Assembly (NCBI RefSeq): GCF_964656455.1
Contig: NC_135719.1
Span: 129,437,444 to 129,501,443 of the forward strand
Source of the DNA: Halichoerus grypus
Taxonomy: Eukaryota > Chordata > Mammalia > Carnivora > Phocidae
Direction of reading: 5' to 3'
DNA: 64,000 nucleotides
The position numbers and the translations under genes are program-made. Below the pieces are notes generated by a model. It searched no databases. It was not told where the DNA came from and saw nothing but the letters and a program-made list of their open reading frames with translations. Numbering within the stretch: the first letter of the stretch is position 1; every line of letters starts with the position of its first letter. Below, piece by piece: positions 12,658 through 23,104 of this stretch.

Positions 12658-12965
12658 GCCGGCAGTTAACCATCTTCAACACCCAGGCGCAAATAGCCAT
12701 CGGTGGAAAAGACAAAGGACGTCTCTTCCAAGGCCAGCTCTCTGGGCTGTATTATGATGGTTTGAAAGTACTGAACATGGCAGCTGAGAACAACCCCAAT
12801 ATTAAAATCAATGGAAGTGTCCGGCTGGTGGGAGAAGTCCCGTCAATCTTGGGAACAACACAGACGACCTCCATGCCACCAGAAATGTCTACCACTGTCA
12901 TGGAAACCACCACTACAATGGCTACTACCACAACACGCAAAAATCGCTCTACAGCAAGCATTCAG
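12658..12965 (+). CDS. NRXN3: NRXN3 exon encoding the C-terminal half of LNS6 and the start of the Thr-rich stalk, 308 nt
   Basis: The exon follows the SS4 position in neurexin. Two bases complete the Gly codon left by the previous exon, then 102 codons follow, ending in phase 0 at a CAG before GT (12966). The peptide starts [17 protein letters not shown], continues through [17 protein letters not shown] and [10 protein letters not shown], and ends [10 protein letters not shown]. Roughly the first 70 residues are beta strands of LNS6, the domain that binds postsynaptic partners. The last third is a linker very rich in Thr/Ser ([12 protein letters not shown]), typical of the O-glycosylated juxtamembrane stalk. 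Two N-glycosylation sequons are visible (NGS and NRS); use is not shown. [15 protein letters not shown] and the [10 protein letters not shown] stretch distinguish it from NRXN1. Acceptor is CCCACTAG with a good pyrimidine tract; donor is GTAATC. Read-through past the donor adds VILSPILN and then a stop at 12990-12992. Confidence 0.97.
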
Positions 12966-15061
12966 GTAATCCTTTCTCCAATTCTTAATTGATTCTGGTT
13001 TTTTTTTTTTTGTCTTTGAGACATTACTATAAGGTCAGTGTTGCTATGTTGCTAAAGAGTCTGAATTACTATGTTTGTAGAAAGGATGCCTACAGATGCT
13101 CATAGTAATAAGATCTAGGAGTAGAGAAAAACAAATTCATTGCTAAAGAAGTTATAAAAGTTTTGTGTGTACTCATGGGTTATTATTCCTATCATATTTA
13201 TTGCTGAAACAGTAAAGCTGTTATTCAAAATGAGCAATGGCTAACACTTTCAGTATGAAATACTCCTCCTTTCATTTCATTACTTTTCTTTTCAATAGAA
13301 AAAGGGAAAATGGGCAAAGGAAAATTTGTTATCATAGAGGAAACTGTATCCTAGTTCAGTTCTATTCACATCCTCTCAGTGGCTTTGCTGAAACATGAAT
13401 TATTCAGTTTTGAGGCCAGTGGATAGCATTAAATAAAGGGCAACTGAAGCTAGAGTTTCAACTAATGCTTGTAAAATGCAGTCTTTGTTTTGTTATTAAG
13501 TGTTGATCAATCACTTGTTATTTTTTATCCATTTTGTTTCTTTTATATTTGACCAAGATCCTATATTACATTAGAAATTGTGAAGGTCTGACTTTAGCTA
13601 TATAGGAAGTACTTAGTTTTGTGGTAATGGTTTTATTTTTTCACTTAAAAGTAATTATACCCAAGCTAAAGCCTAATGCTTTGCTGACTCCCTTGGCATT
13701 TCATAAATCTAGTTAGTAGGGGATAGGAGGTTAATCGAGTTATTAGCCTTAAATGCTGTGGCATAAAATAAGACATTCCAATTGCTTGTGGGGAAATTAC
13801 TCCGAGCCTAGTTAGCATTTATAGAAGATTCAGTAGATCAGGACTTGTCCTTTCTGTTTCTTAGTTTTAAGACATTATCCAGGGCCTCAATTGAGTCTTT
13901 GACATCACCCTCCCATTGATTTCAGTGGGCATTGTAAACGTAGGGTCAATAATCAATTAAGCCCCCCATGTGTTCTCATTCTTCTGAACTAAGTTTATGC
14001 GAGTTAAGTAGAGATAAAAGTGTTGTCTTTCTTTTCCCTTTTCTTTGAGCAGAAATACCCAGACAGTTCCTTACATGATTCCACAGGAACAATTTGAGGC
14101 TGTATACACTGATGATGTTATCAGGCCAATTTTATGTGTTTTAGAAGTGCTACTAAGAACCGGGTTAGCATCACACTTGTATAGTCGTGTGTGCCGTTGC
14201 ATGTACACCTATGTACACGCTCAAAAAAGAAATAACTTCTTCTCTACTGATATTAAACCAATAACTCCTGACACTTCACTCTACTCACTGAAAAGAAGAT
14301 AAAAGGCAATATATATTTCTATTATGACTCTCTCTAGCTCAAGAGCAGATCTGTTTATGGTTGGTGAAAGGATAGTTCTGTCTGCCCAGGTCCTGGCAGA
14401 CTTGTTCTGTTTCTGTCATAATACATTCCGTTAACGCTGTGGGAAACAGAGGAGTAAATGGCTTTTTCTTCATACAAGTGGCTGTCCTGTAATCTTTTTC
14501 AAGGCCAAATTTTTACTGACCTCGGGAGGACTTAATGTTACATAGGGATTCAGGGACTAAGCCATGGTAATTGCTGGTTTTTGGCTTTTCCTCCTGCAGC
14601 AAACACACAGATAGGAGGACACTGGGTGAGTCTTTCCAAAAACGAAGAAAGCCAGAACTTCCAAAGAAGAGTAGGGTACAAGGCACAAAAGTCTTGCAAG
14701 TGATTATGACTCTGAACACCATAGAATCTGTTGTCATTATGGAAAGATGTGGACAGCTGGAGCATGCCCTAACAGCCTCCTGTGAGGGTTTCTTTTCCTG
14801 AGTCCAGTGATAATGGGATTTGATCTACGTATCTTTCCTTTTGCTTCTACCATGACTATAAAGGGGAGTTATAAATCTGATGACCTTTTTGTTCTTAAGG
14901 GTATGTAAATGCAAACTCTTAGAGAAAAGACAGCAGACTAGCAGAATTAGATTGGACTGGGATGAGGGATCAAAAAGGTCCATATTCTTTGTAAAGATTA
15001 GCTAGAGGAAATAATTTGATGCCAAGGATTTTGGACTTTTTTGTTCTTGCCAACTAGCCAT
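12966..15061. other. Start of the long downstream intron, repeat-poor
   Basis: Two kilobases after the exon show no recognisable transposon. One strong 3' splice-site-like sequence ends at 14052 (separate entry). Open frames at 14045-14302 and 14513-14801 overlap on both strands and have no family resemblance. Confidence 0.6.
14022..14097 (+). other. Unassigned strong 3' splice-site-like sequence followed by a 14-codon frame and stop
   Basis: A long pyrimidine tract (TGTCTTTCTTTTCCCTTTTC) leads to GAGCAG, with AG at 14051-14052. If spliced to the phase-0 end of the 308-nt exon, the frame reads KYPDSSLHDSTGTI and then TGA at 14095-14097. An ATTAAA, a possible polyadenylation signal, lies at 14252-14257. 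This could be a cryptic or rare terminal exon giving an anchorless neurexin, or simply a chance acceptor in an intron. I recall no described isoform with this tail. Confidence 0.2.
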
Positions 15062-15073
15062 AAGAACTTTGCC

Positions 15074-15217
15074 TGACACGTATTGTGATGAGCACTGGGT
15101 GTTCTATGTAAGTGATGAATCACTAAATTCTACTCCTGAAACGAATATTACACTGTATGTTAACTAACTGGAACCTAAATAAAAACTTGAAACTACAAAA
15201 ATAAAAAATTAAAAAAA
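15074..15217 (+). mobile_element. 5'-truncated L1 3' end, 144 bp, with target-site duplication
   Basis: This is the 3' end of a carnivore-type L1: GATGAGCACTGGGTGTTCTA, AATCACTAAATTCTACTCC, GTTAACTAACTGGAACCTAA and an A-rich tail. It is bounded by a perfect 12-bp target-site duplication, AAGAACTTTGCC, at 15062-15073 and 15218-15229. Confidence 0.92.
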
Positions 15218-15991
15218 AAGAACTTTGCCCTCGGCTCCATAAAAATTCAGTAGCCTGCCTTGTCTCCAACCCTTTTCTGATCTCAAGCACAGATTACATC
15301 AAGCCTCTGTTAGGACTGGGGACCCAAGATTTAGGACAATTCCCAGCCTCTGAGGACTTAGGGTGAGGAAGGTCAGTCTCAGAAGTTCTCATATGTCCTG
15401 TGTGATCCAGCTAATTTTCTAGGGTGAAGTGGACTGATAAAAATTTGATCTGTGGGAGAAAAAAGAACTGAGGAAGTCTGGATTTCATGTTTACCAGGCC
15501 AGTCATGTGTGAAATCTTACAGCCTTTTCCAGATGATACTCTGTTCTGTCTTCCTTTGCTTTGATAGCCTTGATAGACCAGGGTTGTCCTAAAATTAGAC
15601 TCTTCCAGGAGAAATAAAATAAGCATAAAAACCTGGTCTAAAACCATCTGATTATATGATAATCTACTGGTTCCTTCTTGAAGCATAAGCTAAAGAAACA
15701 TTTGAGTAGTTCCTTTCTGATTGACTTTGGTTTGCGTTGATTTCAGATCAGAGTAGAACTGCAAAGTGCTTTCAGTGCTGCGCTTACCTGTGTGTGAACA
15801 TAAACTAATAGTTTTTGAGTTGACATGGCCCTTCAGTGCTCTAGCCTCCCAGAAGTAATCACTACTTTGATCTTTCTGATACTCCAGTTTGTTACATTTT
15901 GCTTGTGGATCACATGGACTGTGTTAAATCACTCACAGCTAGGGTGCCCAAGCATCAGGTCTTTACCCTATATTAAGAAGAGTGTGCCTAA

Positions 15992-16194
15992 GGGCGCCTG
16001 GGTGGCTCAGTCATTTAAGCATCCGACTCTTGGTTTCAGCTCATGTCATGACCTCAGAATCCTGAGATTGAGCCCCGCATCGGGCTGCCCTCTTAGCGGG
16101 GAGTCTGCTTCCCCTCTTTCCTCTCCCTCTGCCCCTCCCCCCACTTGTGCACACTCTCTCTCTAAAATAAATAAATCTTAAAAAAAAAAAAAAG
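15992..16194 (+). mobile_element. tRNA-derived CAN-SINE (SINEC)
   Basis: Head GGGCGCCTGGGTGGCTCAGT, tRNA-related B-box region (GAGATTGAGCCCC), CT-rich stretch and AATAAATCTT plus poly(A). The near-identical flanks AGTGTGCCTA (15981-15990) and AGTGTGTCTA (16198-16207) are its target-site duplication. The open frame at 15825-16181 partly runs through this SINE and is not a gene. Confidence 0.95.
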
Positions 16195-16507
16195 AAAAGT
16201 GTGTCTAGGTCCTCCCCTGAATATTAAAAAAAAAACAAAAAACACGAAAGTTAAGATTGAGAAAGCAGGTGGGTGCATTGAGAAGACAGGTGAGTACATT
16301 GAGAAAGCAGGTGGGTGAGTGGTAGTATTCAAGTAAAGATAGGTGCTCAATGAATATTTATTGAAAATTGGAAAACAAAATAGGCTTTATAACATACCTT
16401 ATCATCATTTAACAACCAGAAGTGGCATGGCTTACAGATAGTTTTCCCTCCAGAATGATCAGTGTGCTTTGGACAATTTTAATTTTTCCTCAGTGAAAAT
16501 CACTGCT

Positions 16508-16605
16508 AGAGCAGTGATTAAATGCATGTGCTTGGAGTCGGGCTGCCTGGGTTTAAAACCTAGATCTTCTTCACATTAGCTAAGTGACTCTGAGCAAGTC
16601 ACATA
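16508..16605 (+). mobile_element. MIR SINE, 5' part, split by a later LTR
   Basis: Clear sense MIR: GCAGTGATTAAATGCATGTG, GGCTGCCTGGGTTTAAAACC, AGCTAAGTGACTCTGAGCAA. The copy stops at about 16605; its 3' end resumes at 17048. Confidence 0.85.
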
Positions 16606-17047
16606 TGTTCTAGTTAACTATTGTTATGAAACAAATTTTCCCATAACTTAGTGGCTTCAAATAACTGTGTCATTGGATCTCACAATTTTGTGGCTCAGAA
16701 ATTTGGGCAGGGCTCAACAAGGCAATTCTTCTGCCCCACAGGGTGTTGACTGAGATCCCTCAGTGGCTCCTCTGGTCTGGAGCGTCTGGCTTCACTCACA
16801 CACCTTGTGTCTTGGTGGGTTAACTAGAAACACTGGACTCAGCTGGGTCCATGTCCCTCTCAATGTAGTTTCTAGTTCATGGAGGTTCAGAGCTCCTAGT
16901 GAAAGTTTTTCCAGGTTTTGAAGTTTCAGGGAAAGGAAACATAAACCTCACTTCACAATGGGAGGATAGCAAGAATTTATAACTAACCTAAATCTACCAC
17001 TTTGTAAAATTGGAGGGAAGGGTACTACTAGGGTGCTGCTTATATCA
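16606..17047 (-). mobile_element. MLT1/MaLR-type solo LTR remnant
   Basis: Reverse-strand LTR signature: ACTATTGTTATGAAACAAAT, ACTTAGTGGCTTCAAATAAC, TCTCACAATTTTGTGGCTCA and downstream blocks resembling old MLT1 LTRs. No internal retroviral sequence is present. It sits inside a MIR, which dates it as younger than that MIR. Ends are approximate and no convincing 5-bp duplication remains. Confidence 0.6.
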
Positions 17048-17102
17048 TGGGATTGCTGTAAAGTTAACTGAGTTAATATGTGTAAAATGCTTAAAACAGG
17101 TC
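17048..17102 (+). mobile_element. MIR SINE, 3' part (continues the copy at 16508)
   Basis: GGGATTGCTGTAAAGTTAAC, GAGTTAATATGTGTAAAATG and CTTAAAACAG match the MIR 3' region that should follow the interrupted 5' part. Confidence 0.75.
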
Positions 17103-18553
17103 CATCTTGAAGAGTAAGATTAAATATATTTTAACCTTATTATTTTATTCTATCCCCAACATTTGGTATGCAAGTCAGTACCCTCTCAAGCAAGGAGAAA
17201 ATGGGGCTGTTTCTACTGACAGTAGTATCTGTAGTTCATAGTGGGGGCTGGGAAGTTTCGTGGGGATAGGGATTTGAAGGAGGGTCAGGGTAGAATTTGG
17301 AGGTTGGAATCAGTCCTGGCAAATGAAAAGTTTCTAAGTTCCAGAAATGGATTCTCTGATAGCTCACTTCCCATCTTTAATTTTTTCTTCCATTTTAAAC
17401 CAACCTGGAGTTCTATGGGCTTCAGAGAATATGTTCTGTTATGAAATATATCTATCCACATGTCTTTAAGGTTACAAAGAAAAAGAATCCAGGATCCTTG
17501 CCATCATGGAGCTTGACATTAGCAAGCAATATGAGGTAGTGACCTGCAAATGGTGGTGGTGTGGGGGGAAATGAGGGAGTTATATGGGAGGGCTTAGCTG
17601 GATCTCATGAATGAAGTGAGAATGGAACTGGGCCTTGTAGAATGAGTATAATTGGATACATGGGGAAGAGAAACAAATCTCAGGTTGGCTAAATGTCAGA
17701 AGCGATGTTGTCAAAGTCAGGGATGATAATTCCCGAGAGAGATAGCCAAGTCCAACTAGAACAAAGAATGCATAGGGGAGATCTGAGAAGCAAGAAATCC
17801 AGATTCTCAGCGTCTTGGCCCCAAACTCCCCCAAATGGTAGAGGACCCAGAGAGGAGAACTGCATTGGATTCCCTGTGCATCTTACTACCAGGGATTGCC
17901 CAGCAATTAAGCAAGCAGTTCTATTACAACTGACCTTAGTGTCGGGATTACTATCAGGATGGACAAGTTCAACTCAGTCTATGTTCAAATTCCTTGATCC
18001 CCATTCAGGAGAGAAGGCAAAAGTAAGAAGTAAAAGTCTTTGGTAACTTGCAGTCACCAGGACCAAAATGTTCCTGTGAGGCAGGAAAGGGCCAAGAGGA
18101 AAATAGTTCCAAAAATAATGTGTATTCTCTTACCTTAAGCCTCCAGCCTGAGTCGTTATCAGTAAAGAAAGAACTCAGCATGTTCCGTGCAAATCGCCAT
18201 TTGGAATCCTCTGTAAGCTATTAGTAGGATACTGATCATGACCCACTTTTTCTGTGCTCGGCATCGGTGAAGTCACTTTGACATTGGTCAGAGCTGCCTG
18301 TTACCAGAAAATCACAATGCTCAGCTGGATTGGAACTATCCTGATAAACAGTAGAAATGAAAGACTTGAGAGTTTTGTGAGATTTCATTCTTACCTCAAA
18401 CTCATAAATTTGAACCACTTCCAAAAATTCCAAAAGCAAGCCACTTTTTCAGGCTTTGTAACTGTACCTATGTGGAAATTCCTCCTTCTGGTCTGCTTTC
18501 AGTTTTAGACTAGGGCTAGTAAAAAACACACTTCAGCCTTGATATTGATTACT

Positions 18554-18583
18554 ACAAAACAAAACAAAACAAACAAACAAAAA
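18554..18583. repeat. (CAAAA)n/(CAAA)n simple repeat
   Basis: Tandem CAAAA units grading into CAAA units on the + strand. Confidence 0.9.
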
Positions 18584-18656
18584 TACTTGTGATTAAAAAC
18601 GTGACCCTTCGTACAGCATAATCCATGTAGAGTTCCAGTATGTGGGAGGGAAGAGG

Positions 18657-18800
18657 GTGCAATCTCGAATCAGAATTCCTGCACTGGACTCCAGGTTCTT
18701 CCAGTTACTTAGCTGTGTATCTCTGGGCAGATCAATTAGCCTCTCCAAGCCTTGGTTTCATTCTCTGTAAAATGAAGTACTTTTCCATGGTTGTGAGTAA
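18657..18800 (+). mobile_element. MIR SINE remnant
   Basis: Sense MIR: TTACTTAGCTGTGTATCTCT, GGGCAGATCAATTAGCCTCT, TTCATTCTCTGTAAAATGAA. Confidence 0.85.
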
Positions 18801-21034
18801 TAAATACAACCGTGTTGGTAAAAAGAACCTAGGCCATGACCTACGCTGTAAGTTTTCACTAAATCCTAGACACTAGGAAACCACTTCAAACCAAGAGGCT
18901 CTCCCAGAACTCACGGATCCTCATAAAGCTTAGACTTCCTGTGTGACTGGATAAGCATGTTAACCTTAAAAATAAAACTGTCCATTATTTTACAAGCAAA
19001 CATGGGTTAATTCGGGAATAACAGAACTACAATTTGGGAGCAAGCTACAGCAAAACCATAGGCAAGTCTGGAAAACAAAGGAGAGGACAGCTCTTTTATA
19101 GAGGAAAGGAGGGAGTCGGGAGGGGTGTTATAAACAGTAAGTGTGTTGAAGTAAACTGTGGTGGCTTTTCATTGGCTGAGTTTGGCAGTCTGTCATTGAC
19201 TGGGCTGTTGCCAGGGGGAGGAGAAAGCCTTTCTTCCTCCTGCTGGGAAAGTAAAGTAGTGCTATATAGTAGTGTCAACTTGCAAAGTCCCTCTCTTCCT
19301 GTTGGCTCTGCAATTGACTAAGAGTGGCAGGACATTGTCTCCCTGTTCCATTTTAAACAGTTTCCCTTTTTAATTTTCCCAAGCACAGGAAGAACCATTT
19401 TGAGTATACCCACACAACCCCATGATCACCCAGGATTTCCTCTGAGGATCCCAGATTGATCCAGAGCCCTGAACTCATCAATTAGAAGAGATTTCTATGG
19501 GAAACGCTTTCATTTTCTGAAGTGGGATTTGGCTTTGCTGAATAGTTATTACATACAGAGCATTCTGTTAGGGTCAAGTGTATGAAATTGCCATTTTTAT
19601 AGATCAAAATGGTCAAATATCAGGAATTTCATATGGTTCAGCAAAACACATGACCCACACATTTACAGCATGTTGTTATCAATAGCTTTTTGGGACTGGC
19701 TAGAGCACCAAATTTTCTCAAGTTTCTTTGAATTATCAAACTGTCTTGGATTGGGATATAAGACAAATCTATCTACCTCATCCCCAAAACTATGCTTTAA
19801 CAGAAGGTTGATCATGTTGTATCAAGAATGGTTGTACTTACTCAAGGAATTATCTCCCCTGGGCCCCTCCACCTATTCCTTGCTGCCACCAGCCTGACAG
19901 AAGTGAGACAAGGAATCCACACAGTTTCCAAACCCTCACTTTTACCACTAGACAACAGAGCCTCTAGGGGAAGTTTATTTTTAGGATCAGGGCTCAACTA
20001 ATATTGATTAACAGCCTTACATAATGTGCATCTCCAGGGCTGGTTCCTTTCCTGCCAAGCCTTATAACTGGGGAAGGCACTGAAGATTTGTCAGTCTAAT
20101 TAGACTTTAGCTGCCAGCCAAGAAATATCTTCTGCCTCCTCCTTACCCTCATGCAGGTACTTTCTTTTCCCCTCTCAGAGAATAATTTGGAGGGAAGGAA
20201 ATCGGACTCTGATTTTCTCGTTAGCTGGTAAGATTCCAGTGACATTTTCTCTCAGGAATTACATCGTTTTCGTGGGAAAAAAAAAAAGAGAGAGAGGGAG
20301 AGCTCTTAAAGACCTCTATGTTGGTAGTACAAATAGGCCAGGGAAGAGAATATAGTGTCATTTCTTTTGGTCCCTTCTTTAATACTTTAATATTAGTGGA
20401 TGGGATCAGGACTTCCCAAAGCTGCGATTAGTTCCTTAAAGGCTCCTCTGAGAAGTTTCTTATCTGCAAATGAAGATGAAGTCTTCAGATTGCTACAAGT
20501 TGTAGAGATGCCCTTCTAATTAGATGATTATATTTATAGGATAGAGTGTCCACCGGAACTATTGCTAAAGTGCTGGAACTTATTTTGAGCCATCTGAACA
20601 GCTGGGAGGGAAGTGGAGTTCAGCTCTTGGCTACTCACTGTAGAGGTCCCAACATGTTTCTAATGCTCCAGGTGGTTTTACCAATCACCCGACCTACTAC
20701 TTGGCCAAGTCTGAAGCCAAAATCCTTACTGTGTGATGTATGGATCTCCTCCTTGCTCTCTCTCTGGCCATATTTTCTGCCACACTGCTCCAGGTACACA
20801 GGTCTTCTTGATCTTCCTTGAACTTAGGTCCCAGATAAAGGAGAGGCAAGTAAGGGTTGCTCAGTTGCAGAATTGGATCCTGTCTGTATTTAAAATGTTA
20901 GTTTGCTTATTGTGGAATTTTTTTGCATTGATACTGACTCTAAAATATTGCGATAAAATATTATGTATCTTGAATAAATGATTTTGGGGACACTCCCTTA
21001 AATATTGTACCTTAGATGAGTGCCTCATTAGTGC

Positions 21035-21405
21035 CAGCCCTGCCTCAACATACCACGCCCATCTATCTGTGTCTTTTCACTGGCCATTTTCCCCTCTGCC
21101 TGAAGCAGCTCTTCCCAGCCATTTGCAAGACTCACTCCCTTACATCATCCAAGTTTCTGCCCATGTGGCACCTTATAGAGAAGCCCTCCTTGACCATCCT
21201 CTATAAAATAACACTCTCTGTCACCCCCTACCTTGCTGTCTGCCTTGGCAGCTATCTCTACCTTACATTAGATCACATATTTAACTGTTTATTGCCTCTA
21301 GTTAGTGGTATGTGAGTTCCCTGATGGCAGGATCTTTGTCTCAGGCACTATCAGAGCTCTGCAGCACAGAGTAAATCCTCAGTCAGTATTGGTCAAAACA
21401 TACAA
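21035..21405 (+). mobile_element. LINE L2 3' fragment
   Basis: L2-type blocks in sense order: CTCTGCCTGAAGCAGCTCTT, CCATGTGGCACCTTATAGAG, AGCCCTCCTTGACCATCCTC, GAGTTCCCTGATGGCAGGAT, then GCACAGAGTAAATCCTCAGT. It explains the 99-residue open frame here. Confidence 0.75.
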
Positions 21406-21580
21406 ATCTACTGGCACCTTCTCAGGGAGTACACACAGCTCTTAATACTTATAGGCTGGATCTTACTACCAAGCACCTTGTCCCCCACAAGCCCACTCAC
21501 TCCCTGATGAGGTTCACCAGTGCCCATGGTCACCAACAGTGATTTTGCTGACCTTTTTTGCCTTAAGCATAGAGTCCCAG

Positions 21581-21756
21581 GGGCATTTGCATGGTGCAGT
21601 CGGTTAAGCGTCCGACTCTTGTTTTCAGCTCAGGTCATGATCTCAGAGTTGTGAGACTGAGCCACTTGTCAGGCTCCACACTGGGTGTGGAACCTACTTA
21701 AGATTCTCCCTCTCCCTTTCCCTCTGCCCCTCCCCCACCTCAAAAAATAAAAATAA
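21581..21756 (+). mobile_element. tRNA-derived CAN-SINE (diverged)
   Basis: Diverged head (GGGGCATTTGCATGGTGCAG TCGGTTAAGC), CTCAGGTCATGATCTCAGAG, CT-rich region and a short A-rich tail. Perfect 10-bp target-site duplication AGAGTCCCAG at 21571-21580 and 21757-21766. Confidence 0.93.
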
Positions 21757-22317
21757 AGAGTCCCAGAAACAACCCCTTGTGTCTGGTGGGCAAGATTGTC
21801 CTATTCACTTCTAGTCTTAAATTCTCTTTCCTTAGGGTTTATTTGTCATCATAATAACAAGGGCTGCTTCTAGCACTTAGAGTTTTCAGGACACTTTTGG
21901 AAATGTAGTAGCACCCACTTTCCCTCTCCAATTTCTTCTCCCTATTTCTTTTCCAAATTACTTAATTCTTAATTCTCCTAAAACCTATCTTTAAATATAG
22001 GCAAATAAAGATTATTTTCAATGACCCACTGCTTCTATTCATTGAAATGGATAGAAAATTAACTTGAGGCTCATTTACCTGGTCATATGTGTGTGGATAG
22101 GTTGGTGGGAATCTTCTATCTACTTTGTTACCTCTTTTGTTTTTGTCTCGTGACTGAATATGTTATATGAACCCATTTATTCCTGGTCATGACCCTATGC
22201 TTCAGTTGGCTCCATAGTTACCTGTCTTCATAATCTTTTGAAAGAACATTGATGGAAGATACTTTGAGAAACCACTACTCTGACAGCAAGAACGATCTCT
22301 GTGCAGTTCATCACTCA

Positions 22318-22402
22318 ACAGTGAGGGCCTGGCCCTGTGCCTGCCACAAAGAGGGGCTCAGTAATGTTTGTTGAAGAAAAGAAAAATGTGTTAAATGAAT
22401 GA
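22318..22402 (+). mobile_element. LINE L2 3' tail fragment
   Basis: GGCTCAGTAATGTTTGTTGA preceded by GCCTGTGCCTGCC-like sequence and followed by AAATGAATGAATG resembles the L2 end. Confidence 0.5.
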
Positions 22403-22557
22403 ATGTTTATCTGTCGAGGAAAGAGGCAGAGAAAGGGGACAATATGATTCATGTTCAAGGTAGACAAAGACAGCTGTGAGGAAGCAGAATGGTAGGAAGG
22501 AAAGAGTGCATTGAGGCGGGCATTAGGAGACTTCATTCATGGATAAAAAGTGATTAA

Positions 22558-22730
22558 AACCAAGACTCTAGGCAGACCTTCATTTACCAGCTATGGGATT
22601 TCAGCTGCGTTGCTTTACAGAGCTTAATTTCATCATTTGAAATACGGAGATTATAACACTAACTTCATGGGTGGGTTAAGATAATAAAGTCAAGGGCTTA
22701 AATTAGTGTGACTTAATAAAAGGTTGTTGA
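22558..22730 (+). mobile_element. MIR SINE remnant
   Basis: AAGACTCTAGGCAGACCTTC, ATTTACCAGCTATGGGATTT, AATTTCATCATTTGAAATAC and ATTATAACACTAACTTCATG follow MIR order with strong divergence. Confidence 0.6.
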
Positions 22731-22750
22731 TGTTGCTTTAATTGAGATTC

Positions 22751-22950
22751 TTTTTTTTTTTTTTTTCTTAAAGATTTTATTTATTTATTTGAGAGAGAGA
22801 ATGGGATAGAGCATGAGAGGGGGGAGGGTCAGAGGGAGAAGCAGACTCCCTGCTGAGCAGGGAGCCCGATGCGGGACTCGATCCCGGGACTCCAGGATCA
22901 TGACCTGAGCCGAAGGCAGTCGCTTAACCAACTGAGCCACCCAGGCGCCC
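22751..22950 (-). mobile_element. tRNA-derived CAN-SINE with 16-bp target-site duplication
   Basis: Reverse orientation: poly(T), AAAGATTTTATTTATTTATT, GA-rich stretch, GACTCCCTGCTGAGCAGGGA, and the inverted head GAGCCACCCAGGCGCCC. Flanks GCTTTAATTGAGATTC at 22735-22750 and 22951-22966 are identical. The body is close to the CAN-SINE consensus, so the insertion is relatively young. Confidence 0.97.
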
Positions 22951-23104
22951 GCTTTAATTGAGATTCTAATCCAGCACTCCTTAGCATCTACATTTTATTT
23001 TTTCTCCTGTTACTAATTAACCATTTGGCCTCAGACATGGCCATTAACACCATTAGGTCTCCACTCTTTCCTTGTCTAACAAGTGTAGTGGGTAGAATCA
23101 CATT

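Larger units (their letters stand above)
17103..21030. other. Intron, mostly unique
   Basis: Contains an old unassigned repeat at about 17475-17690 (a GCCATCATGGAGCTTGACAT stretch common to ancient mammalian repeats), a MIR at 18657-18800, a CAAAA simple repeat at 18554-18583 and an A/GA-rich tract at 20276-20302. The piece 19000-20560 is repeat-free. It includes two copies of the 10-bp palindrome TCTAATTAGA (20095-20104 and 20515-20524). No exon recognised. Confidence 0.55.

Noticed and set aside
14045..14302. 85-codon frame starting just before the strong acceptor
   Set aside because: It is in a different frame from the one the upstream exon would deliver, and resembles no protein. Only the phase-0 14-codon reading was kept, as a tentative lead.
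15825..16181. 118-codon open frame
   Set aside because: Its second half runs through a CAN-SINE, and the first half has no support.
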